From Acidobacteriota bacterium (GTDB lineage: Bacteria; Acidobacteriota; Terriglobia; Terriglobales; Acidobacteriaceae), in contig JAKAAZ010000162.1 in NCBI GenBank assembly GCA_021802085.1, positions 1 to 8,231 on the forward strand: 8,231 nucleotides of DNA. Direction: 5' to 3'. Both the position numbers and the translations under genes were made by a program. Below, one piece after another: positions 1 through 6,168 of the stretch. A model generated the notes under the pieces. That model was not told the origin of the DNA. It was given only the letters and a program-made list of their open reading frames with translations, and searched no databases. Position 1 is the stretch's first letter, and every line of letters begins with the position of its first letter.

Positions 1-579
1 GCTGCGGCAAATGCCGTGATGACAAAAACCAGAACGGCCTTGCGAACCTGCGGATGTTCTCGGATCGATGATCTGTACTTGATCGACACATAGGCGGCCA
101 TGGTGATGGCGATGGGAGCGAACCAGGCGACGCGCTCTTTCCATTCCATGCTCAGGTTGTGCCAACCGGCGGTCGTAGTGCTGGATTTCAAAAGAGCCTG
201 CGGAAATTGCGCAAGGTTGACGACGCCTGGCTGCGGAATGGCGCGATACCACGGGTAGATGGGCGAAGCTCGAAAGCCGCCCCGTCGGGCGTCAGCCACT
301 CGACCTCGATCGCAGCAGCATCCTGCGGGATCGAACTCAAGGACAGAGTCTCGGCCAGACGGCGAAGGATTACCGCGTGTCCTGCGCCACTATCCATCGC
401 GTGCTTCACCAGCCTGCCTCGGGTAGTACGACAGGTGTTTCAGAAGGCCGCGAAAAGCAGGCCTCCTAACCTCAATGGAATCAACCCGGATCTCTCCCGT
501 TCGGCTGTTTCACAAGCTGTGGGCTCAGAAACAGCGGCGAGGTGGGTGTCAGTGCATATTTTGCGACTCGCTGGCTCAA
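1..579 (-). pseudogene. Frameshifted gene for an unrecognised membrane protein, 3' end outside window
   Basis: Seen: a TTG at 577-579 has an AGGAG-like site (complement of CCTCC at 585-589) five bases upstream. It opens a frame beginning LSQRVAKYALTPTSPLFL that stops at 481-483. Protein-like sequence continues in a second frame (EIRVDSIEVRRPAFRG, then LLKHLSYYPRQAG, from about 494 to 410), then a third (AMDSGAGHAVILRRLAETL to AAFELRP, about 403-260), then a fourth stretch (IYPWYRAIPQPGVVNL, then AGWHNLSMEWKERVAWFAP) that stays open to base 1. The last part has two hydrophobic segments, around 130-80 and 40-1, with a charged loop between them. The jumps fit single-base insertions near 495 and 400 and a one-base deletion near 258. 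Inference: a soluble N-terminal part plus C-terminal membrane helices, now broken, or several sequencing errors. I do not recognise the family. Neighbour: divergent from the GGDEF-EAL gene. Confidence 0.55.
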
Positions 580-695
580 GAAAACCTCCGAATTCGTTAT
601 CGACGGCGCCCCGAATCTTCTGACGGTCCGTATGACAATCCCTGAAACAATCCTGAAAATCGTTCAAGACTGAGCAATATTGAACAGACAATCTT

Positions 696-719
696 ATAGG
701 TTCTTTGGAACCATCCTAT
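696..719 (+). repeat. Nested, mutually exclusive inverted repeats upstream of the GGDEF-EAL gene
   Basis: Two pairings are possible in the same stretch. GGTTC (699-703) pairs with GAACC (708-712) over a 4-base loop. Alternatively ATAGG (696-700) pairs with CCTAT (715-719). The arms overlap at GG, so both cannot form at once. It could be an operator or a transcript hairpin; nothing in the sequence decides between these, and 5-bp arms can arise by chance. Confidence 0.3.
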
Positions 720-749
720 TTTCTGTATGTCCGGGCACCGCTCAAATTA

Positions 750-771
750 CTCAGACCTTTTGCAGTCTGAG
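750..771 (+). promoter_or_regulatory. Perfect 7-bp inverted repeat, possible operator or leader hairpin
   Basis: CTCAGAC (750-756) and GTCTGAG (765-771) form a perfect inverted repeat around the 8-base spacer CTTTTGCA, ending 47 bases before the ATG of the GGDEF-EAL gene. The size and spacing suit a dimeric repressor site or a small hairpin in the 5' leader. No T-run follows, so it is not an intrinsic terminator. The regulatory role is inference from position only. Confidence 0.35.
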
Positions 772-818
772 GAACTGATTGCGGCGCTTCTGAAAGCAAG
801 CCGAGTTGTCAGGTACGG

Positions 819-2945
819 ATGATGAAAAAAAGGCGGCCAACCAAAACAGTCCTGCTGATTGAAAACAACCTCGATGGCTCGGGATCGGTCCTCGATATGT
901 TCAACCATCAGGGCTCCTACTCCTTTGAGTTAACCTATGTGGTGTGCATGGACGACGCCGTGCAGCGTCTTGCCATGCACCCTTTCGACGTCATCCTTCT
1001 CGACCTGGCGTTGCCGGACACCTCGGGCCGGGATGCGATCTTGCAGCTACGCGCATACGCGCCTCGCACCTCCATTGTGCTGCTCTGCGATCCGGAAGAT
1101 GAGCCGTTCGCCATTCAAGCGATGGAGACAGAGGTGCAAGACTACCTCATCAAGGGCGAGATTGAAGCGCACGAGTTGATGCGTGCTCTGCGCAATGCCG
1201 TTGCACGTCGGGCCCTCGAAGATGTCCTGTACATGGAACAGGATCGCGCTCAGGTCACGCTCGATAGCATCGCCGACGCTGTCATCTGCACGGACATCCA
1301 AGGAAACATCTCCTACCTCAATCCCGTCGCCGAAAGGATGACGGGCAGGTCGTTGGAAGAAGCAGTCGGCCGACCCCTGATGGACGTTTTCCGAATCATG
1401 GATGCCGCCACGGGTGAGGCGGCCGCGAACCCGCTAGTGAAAGCTATTGGAAAAAACCGGCCTGCCCGGCTGCCGGTCAACTGTATCCTCACCCGGCCGG
1501 ATGGACACAAAATCTTCATTGAAGATTCGATAGCCCCCATCCGCGACCGGGACGGACTCTCTGCCGGGTCAGTTCTGGTCTTTCGTGATGTCACCGTTGC
1601 GCGAGCGCTGGCCGCGCATATCTCTCACCTTGCCGAACACGACTCCCTCACCGGCTTGCCCAATCGCCTGCTCTTGAGAGACCGGCTAGGCCAGGCCATT
1701 ATGCGTGCAAACCCAGACACAGATCGGATTGCGTTGCTGTTCCTGGATCTGGATGGGTTCAAACATATCAACGACTCGCTGGGGCATGCGGTGGGTGACA
1801 AGCTCCTTCAATCGGTCGCAAAACGGCTCAGGGATTGTATCCGCACCCCGGACACCGTGAGTCGCCAGGGCGGAGACGAATTTGTCGTGCTTCTTCAGGA
1901 TGTGCACGAACCGGAAGATGCCGCCGTCGCGGCCATACGAATCCTCAAGGCAGTAGCGGAAGTTCATTCGATCGACCAGCTCGATCTTTGCATTACAGCC
2001 AGCATCGGCGTGAGCCTTTATCCCGAAGACGGTTTGGACGCTGAGACGCTGATCAAGAACGCCGACACCGCAATGTACCAGGCGAAGGAAAACCAACAGC
2101 ATAGCTACAGGTTTTTCAAGCCGGCCATGAATGTCCGCGCTGTGCAGCGTCAGTCCATTGAACAGGACCTGCGCCGAGCCCTGGAACGCCGCGAATTCAC
2201 GCTGCACTACCAGCCCAAAATCAATCTGAAGACAGGCAAGGTCACTAGTGCGGAGGCACTCCTGCGTTGGGCGCATCCCAAGCGAGGACACACTCCTCCT
2301 TTGCAGTTCATTCCCGTCGCAGAAGTCACCGGTTTGATACTGCCCATTGGGTCATGGGTTCTGCGTGAGGCATGCAAGCAGGCCCGTGCCTGGATCGATG
2401 CGGGAATGCACCTTGCAACGATGGCCGTCAACGTCTCTGCCATCCAATTCAGGAAAGAGGGGTTCCTGGAAGATCTGACGGCGATCTTCGACGAAACTGG
2501 TCTGGATCCGCACGTTCTCGAACTGGAGGTTACTGAAAGTGTGCTCATGGAACGTATCGATCATGTCACCTCCATCCTCGGAACACTGAGAAAAAGAGGC
2601 GTACGGGTGTCGGTAGACGATTTCGGTACGGGTTACTCCAACCTAAGTTATATTCGGAAACTTCCGCTTGATTCCCTCAAAATCGACCAAACGTTCGTCC
2701 GCCAGATCACCTCTATTCCTCGCGACACAAGTATCGTGAACGCAATCATCGGCATGGGCAGAAGTCTAAAACTTCAGGTGATCGCCGAGGGCGTAGAAAC
2801 GAAAGAAGAGTTGGACTTTTTAAAGCTGCAGGAGTGTGACGAAGCCCAAGGGTTCTATTTCAGCCAGCCAGTCCCTGCCAACCAGTTTGCGAACCTGCTG
2901 GTATCTCATCCACTTGACCCCAGCGGACTTTTATCCAGCATCTGA
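819..2945 (+). CDS. REC-PAS-GGDEF-EAL cyclic di-GMP turnover protein
   Basis: A 708-residue cytoplasmic protein with four modules. A receiver domain (about 8-135) has candidate phospho-Asp D62 in LLDLALPD and Lys112 in DYLIKG. A PAS domain spans about 143-262. The GGDEF diguanylate cyclase domain (about 266-430) has DLDGFKHIND from D310, an intact GGDEF at 351-355, and an RxxD inhibitory site at R342-D345. The EAL phosphodiesterase domain (about 448-695) has E479 of EAL, N538, E570, D600-D601 in DDFGTGYS, K621, E657 and Q677, whose spacing matches the catalytic set of known active EAL enzymes. By motif both halves could be active, so it may make or degrade c-di-GMP according to its input. The receiver is atypical: the usual acidic pair is E15-N16, and the switch Thr/Ser position is Leu89. 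No membrane segment or signal peptide is seen. The start is the first ATG of ATGATG; the upstream AGG is a weak ribosome site. The gene stands alone, with an IS relic downstream. Confidence 0.93.
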   Translation: MMKKRRPTKTVLLIENNLDGSGSVLDMFNHQGSYSFELTYVVCMDDAVQRLAMHPFDVILLDLALPDTSGRDAILQLRAYAPRTSIVLLCDPEDEPFAIQAMETEVQDYLIKGEIEAHELMRALRNAVARRALEDVLYMEQDRAQVTLDSIADAVICTDIQGNISYLNPVAERMTGRSLEEAVGRPLMDVFRIMDAATGEAAANPLVKAIGKNRPARLPVNCILTRPDGHKIFIEDSIAPIRDRDGLSAGSVLVFRDVTVARALAAHISHLAEHDSLTGLPNRLLLRDRLGQAIMRANPDTDRIALLFLDLDGFKHINDSLGHAVGDKLLQSVAKRLRDCIRTPDTVSRQGGDEFVVLLQDVHEPEDAAVAAIRILKAVAEVHSIDQLDLCITASIGVSLYPEDGLDAETLIKNADTAMYQAKENQQHSYRFFKPAMNVRAVQRQSIEQDLRRALERREFTLHYQPKINLKTGKVTSAEALLRWAHPKRGHTPPLQFIPVAEVTGLILPIGSWVLREACKQARAWIDAGMHLATMAVNVSAIQFRKEGFLEDLTAIFDETGLDPHVLELEVTESVLMERIDHVTSILGTLRKRGVRVSVDDFGTGYSNLSYIRKLPLDSLKIDQTFVRQITSIPRDTSIVNAIIGMGRSLKLQVIAEGVETKEELDFLKLQECDEAQGFYFSQPVPANQFANLLVSHPLDPSGLLSSI

Positions 2946-3050
2946 GGACGATCGGTCCGCAGGTGGTGCCTGAGTCGCGGTGCCTGTATCACAAGTGTGT
3001 TTCTGTTCGATTTCCGGGCAACTCGGTTTCGTCCTGCGTCATAGCAATGG
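2946..3050. other. Gap after the GGDEF-EAL stop, no gene
   Basis: There is no open frame with protein character and no T-tailed hairpin. A short direct repeat, GGTGCCTG, occurs twice around 2964-2984. The IS21 relic begins at its right-hand end. Confidence 0.4.
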
Positions 3051-3316
3051 TCAAGTAGCATCTTGGGCAGATCCCGGCTTCAGCGGCACGCTGTAGAAGT
3101 TCGTGCGTACCTTCGCGCAGCCGGCCACAATCGCGCGGTCCAGCTTATTGGCCCGTTATCTCCGCCTACGCTCTGCGTGCGGGCTGCCACCACGCGGTTC
3201 TCATCGCGACGGCAGTTCGCAAACAGCTTCGCGTTCAGATCGGCAAGATCTCTGGCAGCCGGCACGGGAATCCAGTGGTTGCGGCGGAAGTAGCCCACCT
3301 CGCCTTCCACTCCACC
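3051..3316 (-). pseudogene. IS21-family transposase (IstA) remnant
   Basis: Seen: the minus strand at 3316-3164 reads GGVEGEVGYFRRNHWIPVPA and then DLADLNAKLF...ENRVVAARTQSVG. After a frame change at about 3164-3155 it continues in another frame as LDRAIVAGCAKVRTNFYSVP, then LKPGS, ending at a TGA (3051-3053). Known: in IS21 IstA transposases the stretch GGVEGEVG-[YR]-FRRN-H is followed by a VPVP segment and then by a VRTN-[FW]-YS-x-P-x-[KR]-PG segment, in this order. Here about 30 residues that normally separate the two parts are largely missing, and the N-terminal HTH and DDE core and the C-terminus are absent. No istB helper ATPase gene or terminal inverted repeat is visible. It is therefore a dead internal fragment left between two convergent genes, marking an old insertion and deletion. 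Confidence 0.75.
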
Positions 3317-3464
3317 GCGTCTGCTTTGGATGGAGACTGTGGCTGCGACGAGGATCGCGTCCGCGATGAGGAGAAACGGGTGCGGCGAACGGATCGAGGC
3401 ACAAGAAAGCGACGGCATGCCGATCTGGGGCATGGATCGGGGCGCACGGATCGGGCCAAGATGC
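3317..3464. other. Unassigned gap between IS21 relic and hypothetical gene
   Basis: Both strands stay open here. The minus-strand frame upstream of the IstA fragment (residues such as SPHPFLLIADAILVAATVS) does not resemble the expected IstA sequence, so a junction with unrelated DNA is likely near 3317-3330. I could assign no gene, RNA or terminator. The end of the conserved hypothetical gene abuts it at 3465. Confidence 0.35.
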
Positions 3465-4031
3465 CTACATCAGCAGCTTGGGGGGCGGAGTTGGATTGCG
3501 GTGGGGCAGCAGGCGGCGGCGATCAAGCTCTTTTCGCACCTCTGCCAAGCCATCGGCGCAGGCGTCAAACGCCTCGGCCAGACGCGCGAACAGCGGAGCT
3601 TCCTGCTCGAACTCAAACAAATTGAATTGCGAGACGATGTAGTAGCTTTCTTTCCCGGCGCGTTTCAGCGCCTGCAAACTTTCCTGCTGGTTGCGGCGCA
3701 GCCATTGGGCGGACTCGGGAAACATACCGGCAAAGAACAGGCTGAAGTCGCCGATGTGCTTGCGCACTTCTCGTTCGCGGGGAAACGAATAGGCATCCCC
3801 ATAGACGGGATCGGAGGCGACGAGCATGTCGCTGACTTCGCGCAGTTGGCGGCCGCGCCGGTCGCGGATGCGGTAGAGTTGCTCAGTTTCCGCAAAGTCG
3901 GTGAGGATGCCGGCCACATAGCTGGAAATTTCGGCATCGTTCAGTTCGGAGGTCTGGCTATAACAGCCGTACACAATTTCCTCAAATAACTCCCGCAGTG
4001 GATTCTCGGCAGGCATCGGATTCGCAGACAT
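3465..4031 (-). CDS. Conserved hypothetical protein, 188 residues
   Basis: This encodes a soluble, charged, mostly helical-looking protein with no signal peptide or membrane segment. The start is set by AGGAG seven bases before the ATG. Distinctive stretches are ENPLRELFEEIVYGCY near the N-terminus, EREVRKHIGDFSLFFAGMFP in the middle (about 86-105), and GKESYYIVSQFNLFEFEQEA followed by PLFARLAEAF towards the C-terminus. The tail (about 170-188) is Pro- and Arg-rich and probably disordered. From memory, proteins of this pattern recur as uncharacterised genes in Acidobacteriota; I know no assigned function and give none. The codon pattern and clean reading frame support a real gene. The 219-residue open frame on the opposite strand is its shadow. 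The gene ends at the IS21 relic and is preceded by a 394-base gap, so it is probably transcribed alone. Confidence 0.8.
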   Translation of the reverse strand: MSANPMPAENPLRELFEEIVYGCYSQTSELNDAEISSYVAGILTDFAETEQLYRIRDRRGRQLREVSDMLVASDPVYGDAYSFPREREVRKHIGDFSLFFAGMFPESAQWLRRNQQESLQALKRAGKESYYIVSQFNLFEFEQEAPLFARLAEAFDACADGLAEVRKELDRRRLLPHRNPTPPPKLLM

Positions 4032-4280
4032 GGGTAGCTCCTATCCGTGAAGGTTTCAGATGCAAGTTCTGGGACTTCGTGTTGTATGGGCCATGCACGT
4101 GTGCTGTGGCGCGTTGACGTTCCTTTCTGATGGCAATTCCAGCAAGTTAGTGAGTACTGTACAAATTTTCACGAGAAATTCAAAGCAAAATCAACTGGGC
4201 GAACGCAATTCGTTAGCAGTCGTGAAGGACGAGTGCGAGGGGAAGCGAGGGACCGCCTGGAATATTTCGTGCTCGAGGAA
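4032..4280. other. Intergenic region, no gene
   Basis: Left part of the 394-base gap between the hypothetical gene and transaldolase. Apart from the promoter candidate I see nothing. An 83-codon plus-strand frame at 4060-4311 lacks a ribosome site and runs into the dispersed repeats, so it is not called. Confidence 0.5.
4156..4183 (-). promoter_or_regulatory. Candidate sigma70-type promoter for the hypothetical gene
   Basis: On the minus strand TTGAAT (4183-4178) is followed after 16 bases by TACAGT (4161-4156). Each hexamer matches the sigma70 consensus at four of six bases. Transcription from here would give a 5' leader of roughly 120 bases before the ATG at 4031. The stretch is locally AT-rich, unlike its flanks. 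This is a motif match only. Confidence 0.3.
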
Positions 4281-4370
4281 ACCGCAGGGCCCTCCGCTGC
4301 GGTCAGGATGAGACGGTAGGAGAAATCTTTTGCGGCAACCGCGAGATCCTTCGCTTCGCTCAGGATGACA
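4281..4370. repeat. Two copies of a dispersed acidobacterial intergenic repeat
   Basis: Two similar units lie in the same orientation. 4287-4313 contains CCTCCGCTGCGGTCAGGATG, and 4344-4370 contains CCTTCGCTTCGCTCAGGATG. Each shares the pattern CCT-[TC]-CGCT...TCAGGATGA. On the minus strand the second reads VILSEAKDL and, in another frame, HPERSEGSRG, a spurious peptide I recall as very frequent in Acidobacteriota databases. The first unit contains a perfect 7-bp inverted repeat, ACCGCAG (4281-4287) with CTGCGGT (4297-4303), over a 9-base loop. These are non-coding repeats, possibly processed or transposed like REP elements. The minus-strand open frames through them are artefacts. Confidence 0.65.
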
Positions 4371-4379
4371 AACTGATGA

Positions 4380-4416
4380 CCCCACCCTAGCCGCAAACTG
4401 CGCGGCGAGGGTGGGG
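4380..4416 (-). terminator. Strong GC-rich hairpin after transaldolase, possible terminator
   Basis: CCCCACCCT (4380-4388) pairs with AGGGTGGGG (4408-4416). After one A·G mismatch, GCCGC (4390-4394) pairs with GCGGC (4402-4406), closing a 7-base loop. It lies 10 bases past the transaldolase stop. On the minus strand no T-run follows, so it is not a textbook intrinsic terminator. It could slow polymerase, protect the mRNA 3' end, or simply be another dispersed palindrome. Confidence 0.45.
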
Positions 4417-4425
4417 CGCGGAATT

Positions 4426-5439
4426 TTATCGCGCGGCGCCGACGGTTTGCTGCTGGTTGGCGCCAAGTTCGGCAAGCCGCTTGGCTAGCAGAGACTCCAG
4501 CTTTTCCAGCGCGGCGCTGAAGCCTTCAATGCCTTCCTTCAACTTGTCGTGCGCCATGCGATTTTCCGCATGCATCTTGTCGAAGGTAGACTTGTCGATG
4601 ACGAGCTTTTCGATCTGCATCGTCTTCGATTTCGCTGGATCGAGTTGGCGCGGCAGGTCCGCTTGCGTCGCCTCCAGTTCTTCAATCAACTTGGGCGCGA
4701 TGGTGAGCAAATCGCATCCGGCGAGATGCTGAATCTCGCCGATGTTGCGGAAGCTGGCGCCCATGACGACGGTTTTGTAATCGAATTTCTTGAAGTAGTT
4801 GTAGATGTTGGTGACCGACTGCACGCCGGGATCGTCAGCGCCCTGGTAGTCCTTGCCGGTGTCTTTCTTGTACCAGTCGAGAATGCGTCCGACAAAAGGC
4901 GAGATCAAGGTGGCACGCGCCTCTGCTGCGGCCACGGCCTGGTGGATGCCGAACAGCAACGTCATATTGCAGTGGATGCCTTCTTTTTCCAGGACCTCCG
5001 CCGCGCGAATGCCTTCCCAGGTGGAGGCAATCTTGATGAGCACGCGGTCTTTCGATACACCGGCTGCCGCATATTGCTGGATGATCTCTCGGGCCTGACT
5101 CAGTGTAGCGTCGGTGTCATAGGACAGGCGGGCGTCCACTTCGGTGGAGACGCGGCCAGGAACGATCTTCAAGATGCGCTTGCCGAATTCGACGGCCAGC
5201 CCCTTGAAGGCCAGGTTGGCAACGTCCTTGTCCTTGGCCCCGCCGCCGAGTTTCTTCTTGGCCGCCAGCAATACCTCGTCCATGATGGGCTGGTACTGCG
5301 GCAATTGCACCGCGGTGGTAATCAGCGAAGGATTCGTGGTGGCGTCCTGGGGCTTGATCTTTTCGATTTCCTGAATTTCCCCGGTATCGGCCACAATGAC
5401 GGTCATTGCGCGAAGCTGTTCAAACTGGGACTTGGACAT
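4426..5439 (-). CDS. tal: Transaldolase
   Basis: A 337-residue class I transaldolase of the E. coli TalB-like group. It exchanges a dihydroxyacetone unit between sedoheptulose 7-phosphate and glyceraldehyde 3-phosphate in the non-oxidative pentose phosphate pathway, in the cytoplasm. Seen: VADTG with D18, the signature DATTNPSL (32-39) with N36, E100 in VSTEVD, the Schiff-base lysine K136 in LIKIASTWEGI, T160 in NMTLLF, S180 in LISPFVGRI, and VMGASFRN at about 225-232. The Lys and acidic residues sit four or fewer residues from their E. coli positions. The C-terminal 20 residues (LAKRLAELGANQQQ onward) extend slightly past E. coli TalB. Start choice: AGGAGG lies five bases before the ATG at 5439 and only two before the adjacent ATG at 5442, so 5439 is preferred. 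The frame stays open 121 codons further upstream, but that part has no homology and contains a dispersed repeat. Confidence 0.96.
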   Translation of the reverse strand: MSKSQFEQLRAMTVIVADTGEIQEIEKIKPQDATTNPSLITTAVQLPQYQPIMDEVLLAAKKKLGGGAKDKDVANLAFKGLAVEFGKRILKIVPGRVSTEVDARLSYDTDATLSQAREIIQQYAAAGVSKDRVLIKIASTWEGIRAAEVLEKEGIHCNMTLLFGIHQAVAAAEARATLISPFVGRILDWYKKDTGKDYQGADDPGVQSVTNIYNYFKKFDYKTVVMGASFRNIGEIQHLAGCDLLTIAPKLIEELEATQADLPRQLDPAKSKTMQIEKLVIDKSTFDKMHAENRMAHDKLKEGIEGFSAALEKLESLLAKRLAELGANQQQTVGAAR

Positions 5440-5443
5440 CATT

Positions 5444-5450
5444 TCCTCCT
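5444..5450 (-). promoter_or_regulatory. Ribosome binding site that fixes the transaldolase start
   Basis: The minus strand reads AGGAGGA immediately before AATGATG. It rejects the much longer in-frame extension to 5802 and favours the second ATG (5439), which leaves a five-base spacer. Confidence 0.8.
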
Positions 5451-5746
5451 GGGTGGGCCTTTTCCGCAGTGAATTCGCAATTTCGAATACGGATCGCCCT
5501 GAATGTATTAGACGCTGCAAATCGCCGGCGGAATCGTAGTCGCTGGAGATTGCATGGAATTTCCTGGATTGCGTCGGTTCGTATTCCCACACACTTTCCA
5601 ATTCTCTTCCAGTGTAAAGCGGATTTCCGCTTGCGTGTGACTGCGGCGGCACTGTGCGGTTCCACCGTCTTTGCTGAGGCGACGCTCCGCATAGCGAAGT
5701 GAAGAATGCAGACAACATGCGCCAAGTTACGCTGCGACTCGCCTCT

Positions 5747-5775
5747 GGATTCTTCGCTGCGCTTCGAATGACTGA
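5747..5775. repeat. Third, diverged copy of the dispersed intergenic repeat
   Basis: GGATTCTTCGCTGCGCTTCG followed by AATGACTGA matches the repeat units at 4287-4313 and 4344-4370 in pattern (GGAT-[TC]-CTTCGCT...GATGAC), with substitutions and a 2-base length difference. Finding it on the other side of transaldolase supports a dispersed rather than a local tandem repeat. Confidence 0.5.
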
Positions 5776-5807
5776 TCTCTTTTGACCACGGCGTCCGTAC
5801 ATCCGCT

Positions 5808-6167
5808 CTAATTCGAGGTGGATGCCTTGAAGTTGTCCGCCAACACTTGCAAAATGGCCTGCGGTTCGTGGCTTGGAATCACGTAGTCCACTCCCTCCAG
5901 CGCGAGGTCGGGAATGGGCGACAGAGCGATGATGGGAACATCGGGCCGAATCTCGCGAAGCTGGCGCACGACCGTTTCAAACGACAGATCGGACAGATCG
6001 ACATGCACGACAACGGCATCGACGTTGGGGAAGCGCTGAAAGAACTGGACGCCGGATGCGCCGCTATAGGCGGTGATCACGTTGTGTTTGGAGGTCTCGA
6101 GCACCAGCTTGCGCGCCGAGAGCCCTTCGGGTTGTTCGATTTCAATCATCAGTACGATCAAGCGCAT
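5808..6167 (-). CDS. Stand-alone degenerate receiver (pseudo-response regulator) protein
   Basis: A 119-residue protein with the alternating pattern of a single CheY-like receiver domain and no output domain. Beta-strand-like stretches are RLIVLMIEI (2-10), NVITAYSG (29-36), VDAVVVHVDL (49-58), VPIIALSP (77-84) and VDYVIP (93-98). The phospho-acceptor position after the third strand is His55 rather than Asp (D57 lies two on), and the K-P motif after the fifth strand is replaced by I-P-S, so classical phosphorylation looks impossible. Expected role by analogy: a protein-interaction module working without phosphotransfer. Start: ATG at 6167 follows GAGGCAGG at a suitable distance; a TTG at 6200 would add 11 residues but has a poorer site. 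It lies 145 bases after the FAH-family gene on the same strand. Confidence 0.78.
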   Translation of the reverse strand: MRLIVLMIEIEQPEGLSARKLVLETSKHNVITAYSGASGVQFFQRFPNVDAVVVHVDLSDLSFETVVRQLREIRPDVPIIALSPIPDLALEGVDYVIPSHEPQAILQVLADNFKASTSN

Positions 6168-6168
6168 T

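Larger units (their letters stand above)
580..818. other. Divergent intergenic region
   Basis: This 239-base stretch separates the divergent left-edge gene from the GGDEF-EAL gene, so it should hold promoters for both. I found no convincing -35/-10 pair at normal spacing. It is richer in A and T than its flanks from about 640 to 765 and holds the inverted repeats listed separately. A minus-strand open frame across 440-691 has low-complexity, Cys-rich composition with no protein family character and is not called. Confidence 0.5.
5440..5807. other. Long gap upstream of transaldolase, no gene
   Basis: About 365 bases lie between the pseudo-receiver stop and the transaldolase start. They hold a 16-base perfect palindrome-like hairpin at 5617-5632 (AAGCGG, loop ATTT, CCGCTT), a degenerate dispersed repeat at 5747-5775, and the transaldolase ribosome site. 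The transaldolase promoter should be here. A TAATAC on the minus strand near 5506-5511 could be a -10 but lacks a good -35. The region is open in the transaldolase frame by chance. Confidence 0.5.

Noticed and set aside
440..691. 83-codon minus-strand ORF
   Set aside because: Cys-rich composition with no family character; it overlaps in another frame the better-supported TTG-initiated gene.
3330..3989. 219-codon plus-strand open frame
   Set aside because: It is antisense to the conserved hypothetical gene, which has a strong ribosome site and coherent protein sequence.
4169..4475. Minus-strand small ORFs reading VILSEAKDL or HPERSEGSRG
   Set aside because: Peptides produced by a non-coding dispersed repeat. 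One frame also overlaps the end of transaldolase.
4549..5472. 307-codon plus-strand open frame
   Set aside because: Shadow of transaldolase on the opposite strand.
5440..5802. 121-codon in-frame N-terminal extension of transaldolase
   Set aside because: The family starts near the AGGAGG-linked ATG at 5439. The extension has no family character and contains a dispersed repeat.
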